This document shows positions 1 to 11,536 of a stretch of 64,000 nt of DNA, one piece after another. Where the stretch lies: positions 7,256,001 to 7,320,000 of the forward strand of contig NC_068975.1 of assembly GCF_016808095.1 (NCBI RefSeq). Reading direction: 5' to 3'. The stretch is from Vigna angularis. Lineage: Eukaryota; Streptophyta; Magnoliopsida; Fabales; Fabaceae. Numbering within the stretch: position 1 is the stretch's first letter; each line of letters opens with the position of its first letter. A program made the translations under genes and the position numbers. The notes under the pieces are model-generated. The model had not been told where the DNA came from and did no database searches. It saw nothing but the letters and a program-made list of their open reading frames with translations.

Positions 1-260
1 GTGGCGTTGAGCGGTACTTGCGGCTCTTCTTTTATGCACTTTTTCTTGCTTTTCTTAATCCAACTTCTGGCTACTTCACTTCTTCCATTCAATTCATCTT
101 AAAACCTGCAAAAACAAGGAAAACCAAGCATAAAACCCATCAAACTCTCTTATTTCCAAAACATAAACAAAAGCATGATTCGAAGCTCGTTTCTAAGTCA
201 TAAAGGTTGTTTTTTATGTCAAAATTAAGAATAAAAATAACAGTTTTTCAACTGTTATCA
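1..260 (-). repeat. 3' LTR of the Athila-type element (partial)
   Basis: Closely matches about 7750-8011. On the minus strand the LTR starts TGATAACAGTTG at 260. The other LTR starts TGATTACAGTTG at 8011. The rest of this LTR lies to the left of the window. The 61-residue reading frame here is an LTR by-product, not a gene. Confidence 0.85.
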
Positions 261-275
261 CAACCCCAAACTTAG
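261..275 (-). other. Polypurine tract of the Athila-type element
   Basis: Read on the minus strand this is AAGTTTGGGGTTG directly before the LTR start. The position and purine-rich content fit the plus-strand primer of a Ty3/gypsy element. Confidence 0.55.
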
Positions 276-1514
276 AACTTTGTTTGTCCTCAAGCAAACA
301 AAATGTAAATCAAGCTTCCACCAAATCATTCAATGGTTCACCACATTCAAAACTCCTTGTTTCAAGATAAGTAATTACTCAAATCAGCTCAACACAAAGA
401 ATTCAGTCAAGATGTACACATGCTTTAGTGTTCACATAATCACATAATATCCAACAAATGCTATTCTCATAAATGATCAATCAACTAAGCATAGATGTAA
501 ACATGTGCTCATGGAATCTTTCCTTACCAAATAAAGTGTTTCACTCAAACACACAAGTGTATAGGAGGTCACTCCTTCACTCTACTATCACAATGTCACA
601 TGAATAAACTTTTCCTTTCATTTAACCACAATCAAACACATTCACAAGAAAGTATCATCACAAGGACTTTTCTATGGCTTATAATGTGGCTGGGCTAACA
701 AGAAAATTAGTTTTTCTAGATCACAAAAATCCTTGAGTTAAGTGAATCATCTAAACACAACCATTCTTCCTTCTTCCCAACTTTCTTTTGCATTAAGCCT
801 TTTTCTTTCTTTTTTATTTTGCTTTTCATATGCTTAGCTCAATGCTTTTCTTATTCCCCTTTTTAAACCACCCAAAAACCCCAAACTTGAACATTTATCA
901 ATACCACAAGATATCTTCAACTCAACTCAAGGTAAAGCTTTTCAAAAAGGGTTTTCTATCATGTTCAAAGCTAAGGGTTCAAAGGATAGAACACATTGTG
1001 CTTTCTTTTATTGAGCTAAAATCATTCATTTGGCTAATAAAGGGTAACAACAAATGGCCTTGATCGTATGATACAAACAAGCAAATGATTCAATCATAGA
1101 AACTTGGGAAAAGTCATTCATGCATTCAAGGTAATAGCATTCATTCACACAAACTATGGAGTTCAAAACCTCACATATAGGCTCGTCCAATCAATCCACA
1201 TACACATCCTACTTAGCATCATAATCACAATCACAACATCATGCATTTGTTCACATAACTTGTGAACAACCACCTGTATATCAACATATAAAGTACACAA
1301 TCTCAACATCAATCGCTATCCAAGCATCATCAAGCAATACTCATCCTACATAAGTCACAAGCAAACCATCATAGCTGATAAAGTTTCAAACTTAGTACAT
1401 CACAAACCTATTCTAAAAACAAAAGCAAATAAGTTCAACAATACAAAACAAAAGATAACAAATCCTGCTCTAGAGGTGATAGTATCCATCAGTAGATGCT
1501 ATCTCAGCTCCTCA
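276..1514. other. Non-coding 3' region of the Athila-type element
   Basis: AT-rich sequence of about 1.2 kb between the polypurine tract and the extra ORF. I see no credible reading frame, RNA gene or strong repeat in it. Confidence 0.5.
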
Positions 1515-2736
1515 TCAACCCATGTTGTCATCTGAATCTTCCTCCTCTTCATCATCCTCAACATCTTCAAAAACATCCTCATCATCCTCATCATTCATAG
1601 CTGAAGCTTCAGCTGGTTCAGCTCTATTGCCTTGAGCTTGCTCCTCTGGCCATGCCACCACATTATGAAACTCATCCATGGTCCACCTATGTGCTGGGAG
1701 TGTATTATACATCCCAATAATCATCTCTGTTGTTGTCACCTGCCCTCTGTGGATGGACTGCATCCTAGCATCTATAAGAGACATATACATGTCCCTCATC
1801 TGAAATGGCTCTACCTCCTAAGGCTCTGCAGATGCCTGGTCTTGTGGTGGTCCTCTCCCTCTACGAGGACGATGCGGTGGTACTGGCTGAGCTGCCTCAT
1901 CACCTCCACAATAATGTCTGTAATAGGCCTCATCAATAGCTTTCCTAGGCCTCTCAAATGGTGGAGCAGAGATATTCACCCCAGCTAACTCATATAAGTG
2001 TGTAATCAAAGAGGGATGCCCTAAAGGTGCTTTGTTATTCATAGTGTTGGCATACACCTATATCTCATTAGCTATGACCTGGCCAATGTTAATGCTCATC
2101 CCTCTGAGCATACAGTACAAAAGAAGGGCCCTGATGACAGTAATGTCTGAGACATGTGAGCATCGCTGGATGTTGGCATGAGAAAATGTCATCCAATACT
2201 TTGCTAGAGAAGTCAGATCAGCTCTCATGATATTCATAACAGCATCATTCCTATTTCTATGAAATTGTCCACCAGGCACACATAATACTTTCCACATCAC
2301 CAAAGTTCGCTCCTTCTTCCATATTGAGAGCAAACTGACACTGCTCACCAGCCCATTCAGTATTTAAAAATCTATTAATGGAATCGGGGTCATACCGAAT
2401 GGCGTGTCCTCTAACATAGCTCAAATAATCCTCAGCAGGATGATCACCCAACCTTCTTGCGTTGGTGTAAAACTCTTTCACCACTACTATGTTAGTTGGT
2501 GCAGGGTAAGTGGCTAGCCTCCCCCAGTTCCTGTTCTCCAATTGCTTCCCAAACTGTGGAGAAAAGTCAGGTATCAGTCCAGCCTTCATTTCCATTAGTA
2601 ACCTCTTATCTAGGACAACTTTGAAGTGGCGCTCATGCTTGCGAGATAGAACCTTGTTGGCATAGGAGCATTCTGGCTCCTTATCCTTCCTTTTGGATCC
2701 TATAGTCTTGATTCTCTTGCCCGATGAGGAGGTCAT
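1515..2736 (-). pseudogene. Extra ORF: putative plant transposon protein-like (broken)
   Basis: Starts at ATG 2736-2734 (MTSSSGKRIK). It resembles the family annotated in plants as putative plant transposon protein, which occurs beside Athila and other elements; its biochemical role is unknown. Recognisable pieces are LATYPAPTNIVVVKEFY in the first part, LTSLAKYWMTF and RALLLYCMLRGMSINIG in the middle, and a very acidic tail rich in D and E. The gene is dead: a frameshift lies near 2290-2350, and in-frame TAG codons lie at 2058-2060 and 1818-1820, both where glutamine would fit. A related protein is encoded at 61346-60340 inside a CACTA element and also ends in an acidic tail. The family call rests on recognition of motifs, not on a search. 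Confidence 0.7.
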
Positions 2737-4023
2737 CCCTACATCAAACACAATTCACAAAATCACAAGAAATATTGTTAAGCATGAGTAAACCACAAAC
2801 AACACCCTAAGATCATTCCTATCACCACTAAGGGCAATCAAAACCCCTCAGCGCAACCTATACAACTAGCTAGCAGCCAAAAGAAACACAAAAAACAACT
2901 CTACCAGAATCGCGCTTAGGGGAAATTTCCGCTCAGCGGTGATTCTGCAGATTTTTCAAAATCTTGCCAAAAATACTCCTAATCTCCACCCACCTACATT
3001 CTTACTAGTTCCAGACCCAAATCAAGTAGTTTAATCGGTCCAAACAGTAATTAATTCATCTAATCATGCATAAAAATCAAAATCCCTCAAGAATCATGCT
3101 TAGACAACCATGTTCATACCAATTCATGCTTTCAAAACCCTAGAATAGAAAATGCTTGTACTTACTTGGGTGGAGATGCTAAATGAGTAAAAAAGGCTCT
3201 AGTGAAGAAATCAGCCCCCAACAGCAATGCTCTCACTAAACCCCAAACTTGAATTAAAACTTGGTGCAAAAGTGAGTGGAAGAGAGATTTTGTGAAGAGG
3301 GAAGAAGGGAAAAGTGAGGAGAACTCTTTGGAGAGTGCTTAAGAGTGTGTGGGAAGAGGGAGATATGAAAATAGAAGCAAATTCGCGCCCTAGGGTATAA
3401 AAATACCCAAATGGGCCTAATCTCGCTGAGCCCAATTGAACCAAACCAGTCCACCCAACTCTGCAGTATTCGCGCTCAGCTGTAATTTCCACTAAGCGAC
3501 ACTTGCGGCACCTATTCTCCTTCTTCCTAGCTTGCCCTAGGTGTCTTATACTCATGCCTCTCACTCACCTCATGCATTTATGTTCTTACATCACTCATAC
3601 ATTCAATCCCTATCATACATCTAAAGCATAATAAAAACAAATAGACAAAAATAAAGCAAATCAACTACGTTGCCTCCTAGGTAGCGCTTGTTTAACGTCA
3701 CGAGCCTAACCTAAAATCCTCTAGCACCCTTCAGTAAGTGCAAATCTTTCTTACCAACACCCATCAATAGGTGTAAAAAAACCTAGTATCCTTCAGTAGA
3801 TACTCAACCACCTAGCATCCATCAGTAGATGTTATACCATAAAATCTCAAACAACATAAATCAATGTCCCAAAGTTTATAAAATTACATAACCAAAATCA
3901 ACGAAATTAATGTTCTCAAATCATTGGGATGTCTCCCAATAAGCGCTCTTTTAACGTCATTAGTTTGACCCAATAAGCTCAAGTTCCATCTTCAATGTTG
4001 GTGTTCCTATTTCTTTCATCACA
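2737..4023. other. Spacer where pol should be
   Basis: About 1.3 kb between the protease and the extra ORF. Short reading frames here have no recognisable domain. GCTCAGCG-type motifs occur near 2920-2940 and 3470-3500, matching those in the LTR. Reverse transcriptase, RNase H and integrase are absent. Confidence 0.6.
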
Positions 4024-6354
4024 TCAACTCATCAGTTGTTTCTGGTCCACCTTTTTTACTCTCCTTGAATATGGAGCTTCAATTTCTATCACTCCATTCT
4101 CTTTATAGTCTTTCACAACCCACAACTTGCTCTTCAATCTTACTGGTGTACCAAGTTTGAGTTTTGCTTGGATCAAGTCATCATGAACCTTCCTTACTTT
4201 GCCATCTTTTTCTTCTTCCCTAACCTGTGACAAGAAACAATGTTTACCTTTGAAGACCGGTTTTGCAGCTTTTGAACTAGTCAAGGGTGCATCCTTACAT
4301 GCAGCTTTATGACTAGCCTCCTTCTCTTGAATCTGCTGCTCCCCTTTGAAGACATTAAAGATCACCTTTTCTCCTCGGTCCTGAAGCACTATCATCCCAT
4401 CATCCACATTGATTATTACCTTTGTCATTTTCATAAACGGTCTTCCAAGAATGATTGGGACCTTCTCATCCTCCTTCATCTCCATCACCACAAAATCTAC
4501 CAGGAATTTTAGTTTGTCTATGCAAACCACCACATCTTCCACCACACCATAGGGTTTCTTTGAAGATCCATCCGTCATTAGCAAAGTCACCTTTGTTGGC
4601 TTGACTTTAAGATCACTAGTCCTTTCAAGCAGAGATAAAGGCATCAGATTAATCCTTGACCCTAAATCAATTAGGGCTTTCCTTATTTTCTCCTTCCCTA
4701 TGATGGAAGGAATAGTAAAACTTTCTGGATCTTTCACTTTTGGAGGAAGTGGCTTCTTCTCAATAGCACTGCAATCTCCCTTTTCATCTAGATATCTCTT
4801 CTTTGTGGAGACTTGCTTCATGTGCTTTGCATAAACTTGAATTTGTTTCAATTCTTCATTCAAAGGTATTGTAATCTCCAATTGCCTAAAGATATTTTTA
4901 AAGCGCCTATATTGTCTCTCTTTCTCAATCTTTTCACTCCCCTTAGGATAAGGAAGAATTTTATCATTTTTCTCAATTTTTTTCTCTCCCCTCTTCTTTT
5001 CTTTCTCTTTTCTCTCCTTCACACCTATTATCTCTTCTTTTCTCTCCACTCTTTTTTCCAACTCAACACTCTCTTTCTCATCCATCCACTTATCATCTGC
5101 ACTTACAATAACTTTACACTCTTCCCTAGGGTTAACCTCAGTATTAGCCCCAAAACTCTTATCAGGCATATCCTTCAAATCCTTAGATATTTGGCCAATC
5201 TGTATCTGCAAATTTCTAATTGCACCTTCAGTGGTTTTATGGTTGGAGATGGTCACATGAATAAATTGTTGAAGAGTTTCTTCAAGCTTTGATGATTTCT
5301 CATTTAATGCAGATACTTGTTGCCATATTGATGGTTGTTGTTGTGGTCTATTAAACTGTCCTGCTTGTCTAGCTTGTCCATTTTGACTTTGACCCATGCT
5401 TGGGTGTGGTTTCCACCCTTGCTTGTAGTTCCCTTGGCGGTATAGAAATTGATTGGCCATGAAATTTACATCTTCTAAAGCCTCCACTGGAAAAGCACAT
5501 TGACCATTAATATGGTCACCACCACACAGTTCACAAAGTTGTTGTTGAACCTATGCAACATTCTTTAGCTCCTTTGGCAACTAAAAAAGTGTCTTTGTCA
5601 AATTCTCCAACTGTTGAGTTATGATTTTGTTCTGTGCAAGCAAGACATCATTTGATTGCAATTGTATAACTCCCTTCTATTGAATTGGAGCTTCTCTCTC
5701 ATTATGCAACTCATTATCATTTGTAGTCATGTTGTCAATCAATTTAGTGGCTTCCTCTAGAGTCTTGCATTTAATATTACCTCCAGCTAAGGCATCTAGC
5801 ATCAACTTGGTTTGTGAACCTAGACCTCCAAGGAAAAGAATGACTATAGTTGCTTCGTCAAAGTCATGAATGGGCGTCTTTCTCAACAAGCTCTTGTATC
5901 TATCCCAGGCTTGACCTAGCGTCTCCTCCATGCCTTGTCTAAAAGAAGAAATATCTTGCTTTCCTTTGTTGATTTTTGATTGTGGGAAGTACTTGTTTAG
6001 GAACTTTGAAACCACGGCTTCCCATTCAGTAAAGCTTTCCTCCGGAAAAGAATTCAACCATAACTTAGCATTGCCTCCTAATGAGAAAGGAAACAAACTA
6101 AGCTTTATTGCTTCATCCGGCAGACCATTGATCTTTACAGTGTTGCAAATCTCGTTGAATGTGGTGAGATTCTCATATGGACTTTCATGTGATAGCCCAT
6201 TAAATTGGTTGCTCTTGACCAATTATGTCAACGCCGGTTGCACCTCCATGTTTGCTGCATTGACCCTCGGCCTACCAATGCTATTAAAGTGAGGAGGGCC
6301 AACAACAGTGGTGTAATTCGCCAGAGTACGTCTAACATTGTTCTCTTCAGTCAT
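4024..6354 (-). pseudogene. Athila-type gag-protease (four in-frame stops)
   Basis: One continuous frame of 777 codons runs from ATG 6354-6352 to the stop at 4024. It is broken by TAA at 6223-6225 and TAG at 5677-5679, 5581-5583 and 5551-5553. In order: a gag domain (NQFNGLSHESPYENLTTF, then SLFPFSLGGNAKLWLNSF and FLNKYFPQSK), a CCHC-like zinc knuckle (CELCGGDHINGQC) near 5495-5535, a charged Lys/Glu-rich linker, and a retropepsin-like domain with ALIDLGSRINLMPLSLLE and IILGRPFM. The D-L-G active-site variant is usual in this lineage. Gag would form the particle shell and the protease would cut the polyprotein. The frame stops after the protease without entering reverse transcriptase, so even a repaired copy would be non-autonomous. 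Confidence 0.85.
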
Positions 6355-6693
6355 CCCTTCAGTACTCTGGTTAGAGCTTTGTGATGAAGGTTGTAGAAGT
6401 GTTTCCGGAGAAGGAAATAATTCTCAAGAAGTTCGGATCCTCCTTCTCCTTCTACTTTCGTCCAATCCTCAAAGAAGAGGTTCCAAAGTTTTCTTGCTCC
6501 TAGTCCTAATTCTATCCTCCATACACAAGAACACAAAACCCTAGAAACAATTGTTAGCACAAAAAGATAGAAAAGATAAACTAAAAAGATAGAAAGATAA
6601 AAAAAATAAAATAAAAAGATAAAGAAAAAGATAAAAAGATAAAAAATCAAGTCAAAGTTAATCAATAATCACACAAATAGAATAGTTAAACCA

Positions 6694-6715
6694 CGAGTCC
6701 CCGGCAACGACGCCA
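6694..6715 (-). other. Primer-binding site, tRNA-Asp type
   Basis: On the minus strand the site reads TGGCGTCGTTGCCGGGGA. This is close to the complement of the tRNA-Asp 3' end used by many plant Ty3/gypsy elements. It lies a few bases inside the 5' LTR end at 6722. Confidence 0.85.
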
Positions 6716-6721
6716 AAAACT

Positions 6722-8011
6722 TGTTAACCCTCGGCAAGTGTAATCGAATCGTATCAAGTAATAATAAAATGGTAAGACCAAGTATCATTTTTCAAAGGAC
6801 TCACGGCCTAAACAGTTATGTGATTTATTGATTAAATTAGACTTGTGAACGTATTCTTGTAGGTTTAAATGCAAATACTGAAAATTAAATATGAATGCAT
6901 GTATTGATCAATTGGATCAAAAGAAGCAAAAGTGATTCATGTAAATTATGGAATGATGATGTTGTTGGGGTTTTCAATTCATCCTATCCACTCTCATGTA
7001 TTTAAGAATTCATCTTCTTCATTAATGTTATTGTCACTTTCTAATTTACCTTAAACCCGATGTCTCGGTGAAGAAAGCCTACTCCTAATCACTAGTTTAC
7101 AATGTCTTGTCTCCCTAGCAATTATTCATGCATTACATTCGCACATAAGCTTAAAGACAACCAATCATCCTATCCCTATGTCTAGGTAATATTGCTCTTG
7201 GGAGAATTTCTTCATGTCTAGATTTATCTATATGTGTCCATACAAATAAAATCAATGATCATGCAATTGAATGAGTTAAACAAAGCATGCATAGAGTATA
7301 AAAGAAAAACCCTAACAATTAATGAAAGAAAGCATATGAATTAAAGAACCAATTCAATACATGAGAGTTTCAAAGGATTACATTGATTCCCCAACAACAA
7401 TGAAGGTTTAGTTCACCATAATCATGGTGAAACTAGATGAAAAATAATGAAAGAATGAAAGATAGAACCCTAGAATTTGAAGAGTGGAGCTTGAGCATCC
7501 AAAATCCTCCTCCAAGGGGTGAAGAAAGCGTGATTTGGCTTCGTTCTGGCCAAAGATACTAACCCTAGGTCGACTAAACCTTTATATAGCTTCCTAAAGA
7601 TTACAGAAAAGTGGCCCAAGGCCCATTAAAATGGCGCTCAGCGTTAATTACCGCTCAGCGGTAAGTGCGGTTCTTCTAGTTGACGCTCAACTGCAGTTTT
7701 GCCCCTCAACGGTGACTGCGGGACTTTAGAGTGTCGCTCAGCGGTAAAAGTGGCATTGAGCGGTACTTGTGGCTCTTCTTTTATGCACTTTTTCTTCGTT
7801 TTCTTAATCCAACTTCTGGCTACTTCACTTCTTCCATTCAATTCATCTTAAAACCTGCAAAAACAAGGAAAACCAAGCATAAAACCCATCCAACTCTCTT
7901 ATTTCCAAAACATAAACAAAAGCATGATTCCAAGCTAGTTTCTAAGTCATAAAGGTTATTTTTGATGTCAAAATTAAGTATAATAATAACATTTTTTCAA
8001 CTGTAATCACC
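6722..8011 (-). repeat. 5' LTR of the Athila-type element
   Basis: About 1,290 bp. In plus orientation it starts TGTTAACCCTCGG and ends in TGTAATCA, giving the usual TG...CA ends. The stretch 7630-7770 holds several copies of a GCTCAGCGGTAA-like motif. A related, older LTR is found at 17947-18901 plus 23161-23291. Confidence 0.85.
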
Positions 8012-8416
8012 GACCCACCACAGGTTCAACCCGTGTGAGCCGGGTTCTTAGTGAGGCGGGTCAAAATTGAGTCACATGAAAATTTTTGCATTTTTTTTCA
8101 ACCCAACCTGGCTCAAACCCATGATGAGTCGGGTTGACTCACGGATTTCAACCCATTTTAACGACAGTAGTCAAAACAGATGTTAGTTAGTGTTCAGTCC
8201 GACTTCAAATGAGTTCCAAAGACAATCCCTGGATTTTCTCGCTTAGCGGGCCAAAGACGCGCTCAGATGTGGTGGATGTCGGTCTTATAAAGGTTCATGT
8301 GAATTTTGATGTTTGTTCACGTGATAGCCAACATCAATGGACGTCACGTTTAAAGTCTCACATTAAATTGATGTCTCCCAGTAATATGTTAAATTTTGGT
8401 TGCACATTAAATGTCA
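8012..8416. other. Spacer with CGGGTT/AACCCG repeats
   Basis: About 400 bp between the Athila-type element and the next CACTA. The part at 8015-8170 has many short direct and inverted CGGGTT and AACCC motifs, like the ends of some plant DNA transposons, but no terminal repeat or target duplication could be fixed. No gene is seen. Confidence 0.4.
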
Positions 8417-8419
8417 AAC

Positions 8420-9907
8420 CACTAGTGCAATACACAGAAATGACATCGGTTAGTTTCGTTTATACGCACCGGTTTTACAACCGGTGCATATGGAGGCGAG
8501 GTAAAAAGAATACGTTTAATGCCTCGGTTCTAAACCGGGTCAAAAAAGGATCTATTTTTGCCTCGGTTATCTTTTGAACCGAGTTAGTATCTTAAAAAAT
8601 TTAATAAAAAAAATTTTCAGAAAACAGCAGAACCATTTTCTGGGTCTTTTCCTCAATCCTTTAACACAGGAGCATGTCTCAATGAAGAATTCGAACTCAA
8701 GCATTTTCAGTTATAATTCCAAAACACAAACCAACTCCAAAAATCAGAATAAGATACATCACAGAGCAGATAAAACCACAAATCAGAGTAGGATACATCA
8801 ATGAACAGATAAATCCAGCATAACAAATGGAAAAAAATGAAAGAAAATCGCTGCCATCCTCGGCCCCCATTTCCCAGCATCCTTCCTTCTCCCCCATTTC
8901 CAGTACAAAGAACTCTCCTTTTCAATCGGTAGAACCCAGCCTTCATCCTCATTGACGTTGCCATCCTCGGCCTTCGAAGCGGAGCCGGACGGTCCCACAA
9001 CAGCTTCATCCACGGTGGTTGAGGGCTCGGAAGGGGGCTGGACCGGGTGCTAGGCTAGCGGCTCCACCACTAGCACGGGCCGTACCAGGCGGTCCACGAA
9101 CAACACTAGATCTGAGATCGCGTCCGTTGGTGGAGTGAGATCGTGTCCGGTTGGTGGTGGGGTTGGGGTTGCGGGGTGGGAGGCGTGACGGGTTGGGGTT
9201 GCGGGGGGGAGGAGTGACGGGTTGGGGTTGCGGGGTGGGAGGCGTGACGGGTTGGGGTTGCAGGGTGGGATGTAGCCATGGCAAAGCAACAGAGAGAAGA
9301 AGAAGAGGAACTGTGAGAAGAAGATTTGAGCGAGAAAGAAGAAGAGGAAAAGTGAGAAGGGTACCTTGAAAGGAGATCTGAGCAGCGGAGCGGCGGAGCG
9401 GCGGAGTGAAGGAGAGGGCGTGAGCGAGAGAGAAGAAGAGGAAGAGTGAAGGAGATCGTGTGAGCGAGAGAGAAGAAGAGGAAGAGTGAAGGAGATCGCG
9501 TGAGAGAAGAGGAAGAGTCTAAGCGTGAGAGAAGAGGAAGAGTCTGAGCGTGAGAGAAGAGGAAGAGTCTGAGCGTGAGTGAGAGAGCAGAAGAGGAAGA
9601 GTTGTAATATGTATGAGTATATGCCTCGGTTAATATTTACCTGAGGTAAGAGAGGGATACTGACTCGGTTTTAAGATAACCGGTGCCTAAAGTTTTGAAA
9701 AATAATTAAAATTTAAAAACATATACGGGTTATATGCCTCGGTTGGCGCATAACAGATATTGAAAATCTTTTTGGCTTCGGTTCTATTGATACCCGAGGC
9801 ATATAAGTTGTCTAAAACTACGAAAATGCCACCGCGCTTTTATACGCTTCGGTTTCAGTAAAACCGAGACATATACCGCGCGTTAAAAAGCTTCTTTTTT
9901 ACTAGTG
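8420..9907. mobile_element. Non-autonomous CACTA element 1
   Basis: A 1,488 bp element with ends CACTAGTGCAATAC at the left and, inverted, CACTAGTAAAAAAG at the right. It is flanked by a perfect 3 bp target duplication AAC (8417-8419 and 9908-9910), as CACTA transposase makes. The ends carry many direct and inverted copies of a GCCTCGGTT/AACCGAGGC motif, the expected subterminal transposase-binding repeats. The interior (about 8700-9600) is GC-rich, unlike its surroundings, and encodes no transposase. It may be a captured host gene piece, but I recognise no protein in it. Confidence 0.9.
9159..9270 (+). repeat. G-rich minisatellite inside CACTA element 1
   Basis: Four copies of a 29-30 bp unit beginning GGGTTGGGGTTGCGGGG. 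Dense G-runs on the plus strand could form G-quadruplexes. Opposite-strand frames give proline-rich peptides that follow the repeat. Confidence 0.75.
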
Positions 9908-9910
9908 AAC

Positions 9911-11039
9911 AAAACAAACGTCAAAAGTCATTAGCATAGCTACTCATGTCTTATCTTCCATCTCCCATGTATAATCACTTGATTTCATATCCCAATGCAC
10001 TTTAACCATATTGATGTTTCTACCAAGCAACAGTTTCACTTATGAATCTATGATACTAACTAGTTTGATTTCAAATGATAGATTTTGTTCACTAGTTGCA
10101 CGTGATTATACATGAAAGACACCTCACATGTAAGTGGCTCTGTTCCTACACCAATGTCAAGAACACATTATTTATGTCAGTGGCTCTATTCCTACACCAA
10201 TGTCAAGACCTCATGATTATTTGCAAAGAATTTCAAAGCTCTTCTTCTCATCTGCATACAACTTTTGCATGCTTAAGGAGGTCTTCAATTTCTCTTAGCT
10301 TGATCTTCTTTATGTAAAAAACTTACTAATTTTTTAAAATTATTTTTACTCTTTCAATTATAAGTTACCTTTATTTTATTTTTCTCTGTGTATATTCTTC
10401 ATCACGAAGTACATAAGTCAAGTCAATTTCTTAGAAAAGAAATATAGTATGAATATAATATAATTGGAAGAACACACATACCAGTTACTAAAAAAATCTA
10501 GTATAGTTCCAAGAAGTTATAAATTATTAGGTCGAGTATCACATCTATGCCTCTTGGGTTTTGTTTGGAAATTTGTAAAATAAGAGAATAAAAAAGAGAA
10601 ATAGAATTAGGATTATAAGTTGTTTAGAAATGAAAAAAAAAATGAGTTGAAAATTAATAGGTAGTTATATATAATTTGAAAGAATGAGATATATTTTATA
10701 GTTAGATGATTAAAGAATTAGCAAAGTATATTGCTTTAAAATTTAAACAAAATTAAATATAAAGAGAAACATTCATGTAACTTCACACGTTTTTTTTAAG
10801 TAAAATAGAGACGATTATTAGTAAAGACAAACTACATTATACCCTTCAACATAATTTATTATAAATCATATATAACCAATGATGTGATTTATGTAATACA
10901 GCAAAAAGAGTATAAACGCATTTAATCTGTGTTTACTACACAAATGCTTAATTAATATATACCCTCCAAAAGATAAAGATATATACCCTTCAAAATGCTT
11001 AATTAATATATATAAATACAATTTTGCTGATAAAAAAAA
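9911..11039. other. AT-rich intergenic region
   Basis: No gene is seen. A duplicated segment of roughly 60 bp lies at about 10130-10215 (shared core GGCTCT.TTCCTACACCAATG). A smaller AT-rich duplication lies at about 10945-11020. Confidence 0.5.
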
Positions 11040-11044
11040 AGAAC

Positions 11045-11424
11045 TATTAAAGTATAATGCAATTTCTTGAAGAATGTAAAAGTTCCTTAGATAGAATAAT
11101 TGAAATGTAATACAAGTTCTAGAATATTGAAGAAAAGCCTAAGATAGGAAGAAAAATCAAGAATATTCTATATAGGTAAAAATCTAGAACATTCCACATA
11201 AGTTGTGGCTAGTATGTTCTAGAATAATCTATGGGTCTATAAATACCCATGAACTCTACCATTTGATAGAAGATGTAAACAACATCTACCATTTGTAAGA
11301 AGGCAACATCTACAACAACAAAGACAACTACAACACTTCTTCCAACTACTACTTCTACATTCTACTATCTCTACATTTTCTCTACCACATCAATTACTCC
11401 TTTCACAACCTCAAAATACTAACA
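11045..11424 (+). repeat. 5' LTR of the copia element
   Basis: A 380 bp LTR. A TATA box, TATAAATA, lies at 11238-11245 within GGGTCTATAAATACCC, a near-palindrome. Transcription of the element would start shortly downstream. Confidence 0.9.
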
Positions 11425-11425
11425 A

Positions 11426-11437
11426 TGGTACCAGAGC
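11426..11437 (+). other. Primer-binding site, initiator tRNA-Met type
   Basis: TGGTACCAGAGC starts one base after the LTR. It differs by one base from the usual copia site TGGTATCAGAGC. Confidence 0.85.
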
Positions 11438-11536
11438 TACGTTCAGTCATCTACTGGGCGTAGATAAAAAATTTCAACTACCTTAAATAAAACTATAACT
11501 GCATCTTGTACTACCTCCAAGATATTTTATCAACTC

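Larger units (their letters stand above)
1..8011 (-). mobile_element. Athila-type Ty3/gypsy retrotransposon, non-autonomous, left LTR cut by window edge
   Basis: The element reads right to left: 5' LTR at 6722-8011, primer-binding site at 6694-6715, gag-protease at 6354-4024, an extra ORF at 2736-1515, then the start of the 3' LTR at 260-1. The first 260 bases match the right part of the LTR at about 7750-8011, which fixes the two-LTR structure. The gag type, the tRNA-Asp-like primer site and an extra ORF near the 3' end fit the Athila lineage. No reverse transcriptase, RNase H or integrase is visible between the protease and the extra ORF, so the element could move only with enzymes supplied by a relative. 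The left target-site duplication lies outside the window, so the five bases CCGAC at 8012-8016 cannot be checked as its mate. Confidence 0.85.

Noticed and set aside
3211..3564. 117-codon minus-strand frame in the Athila-type element
   Set aside because: No recognisable domain, and a second overlapping frame covers it; it lies where pol has been lost.
8015..8170. End of a hAT or Helitron element
   Set aside because: CGGGTT-type repeats are suggestive, but no terminal repeat, hairpin end or target duplication could be found.
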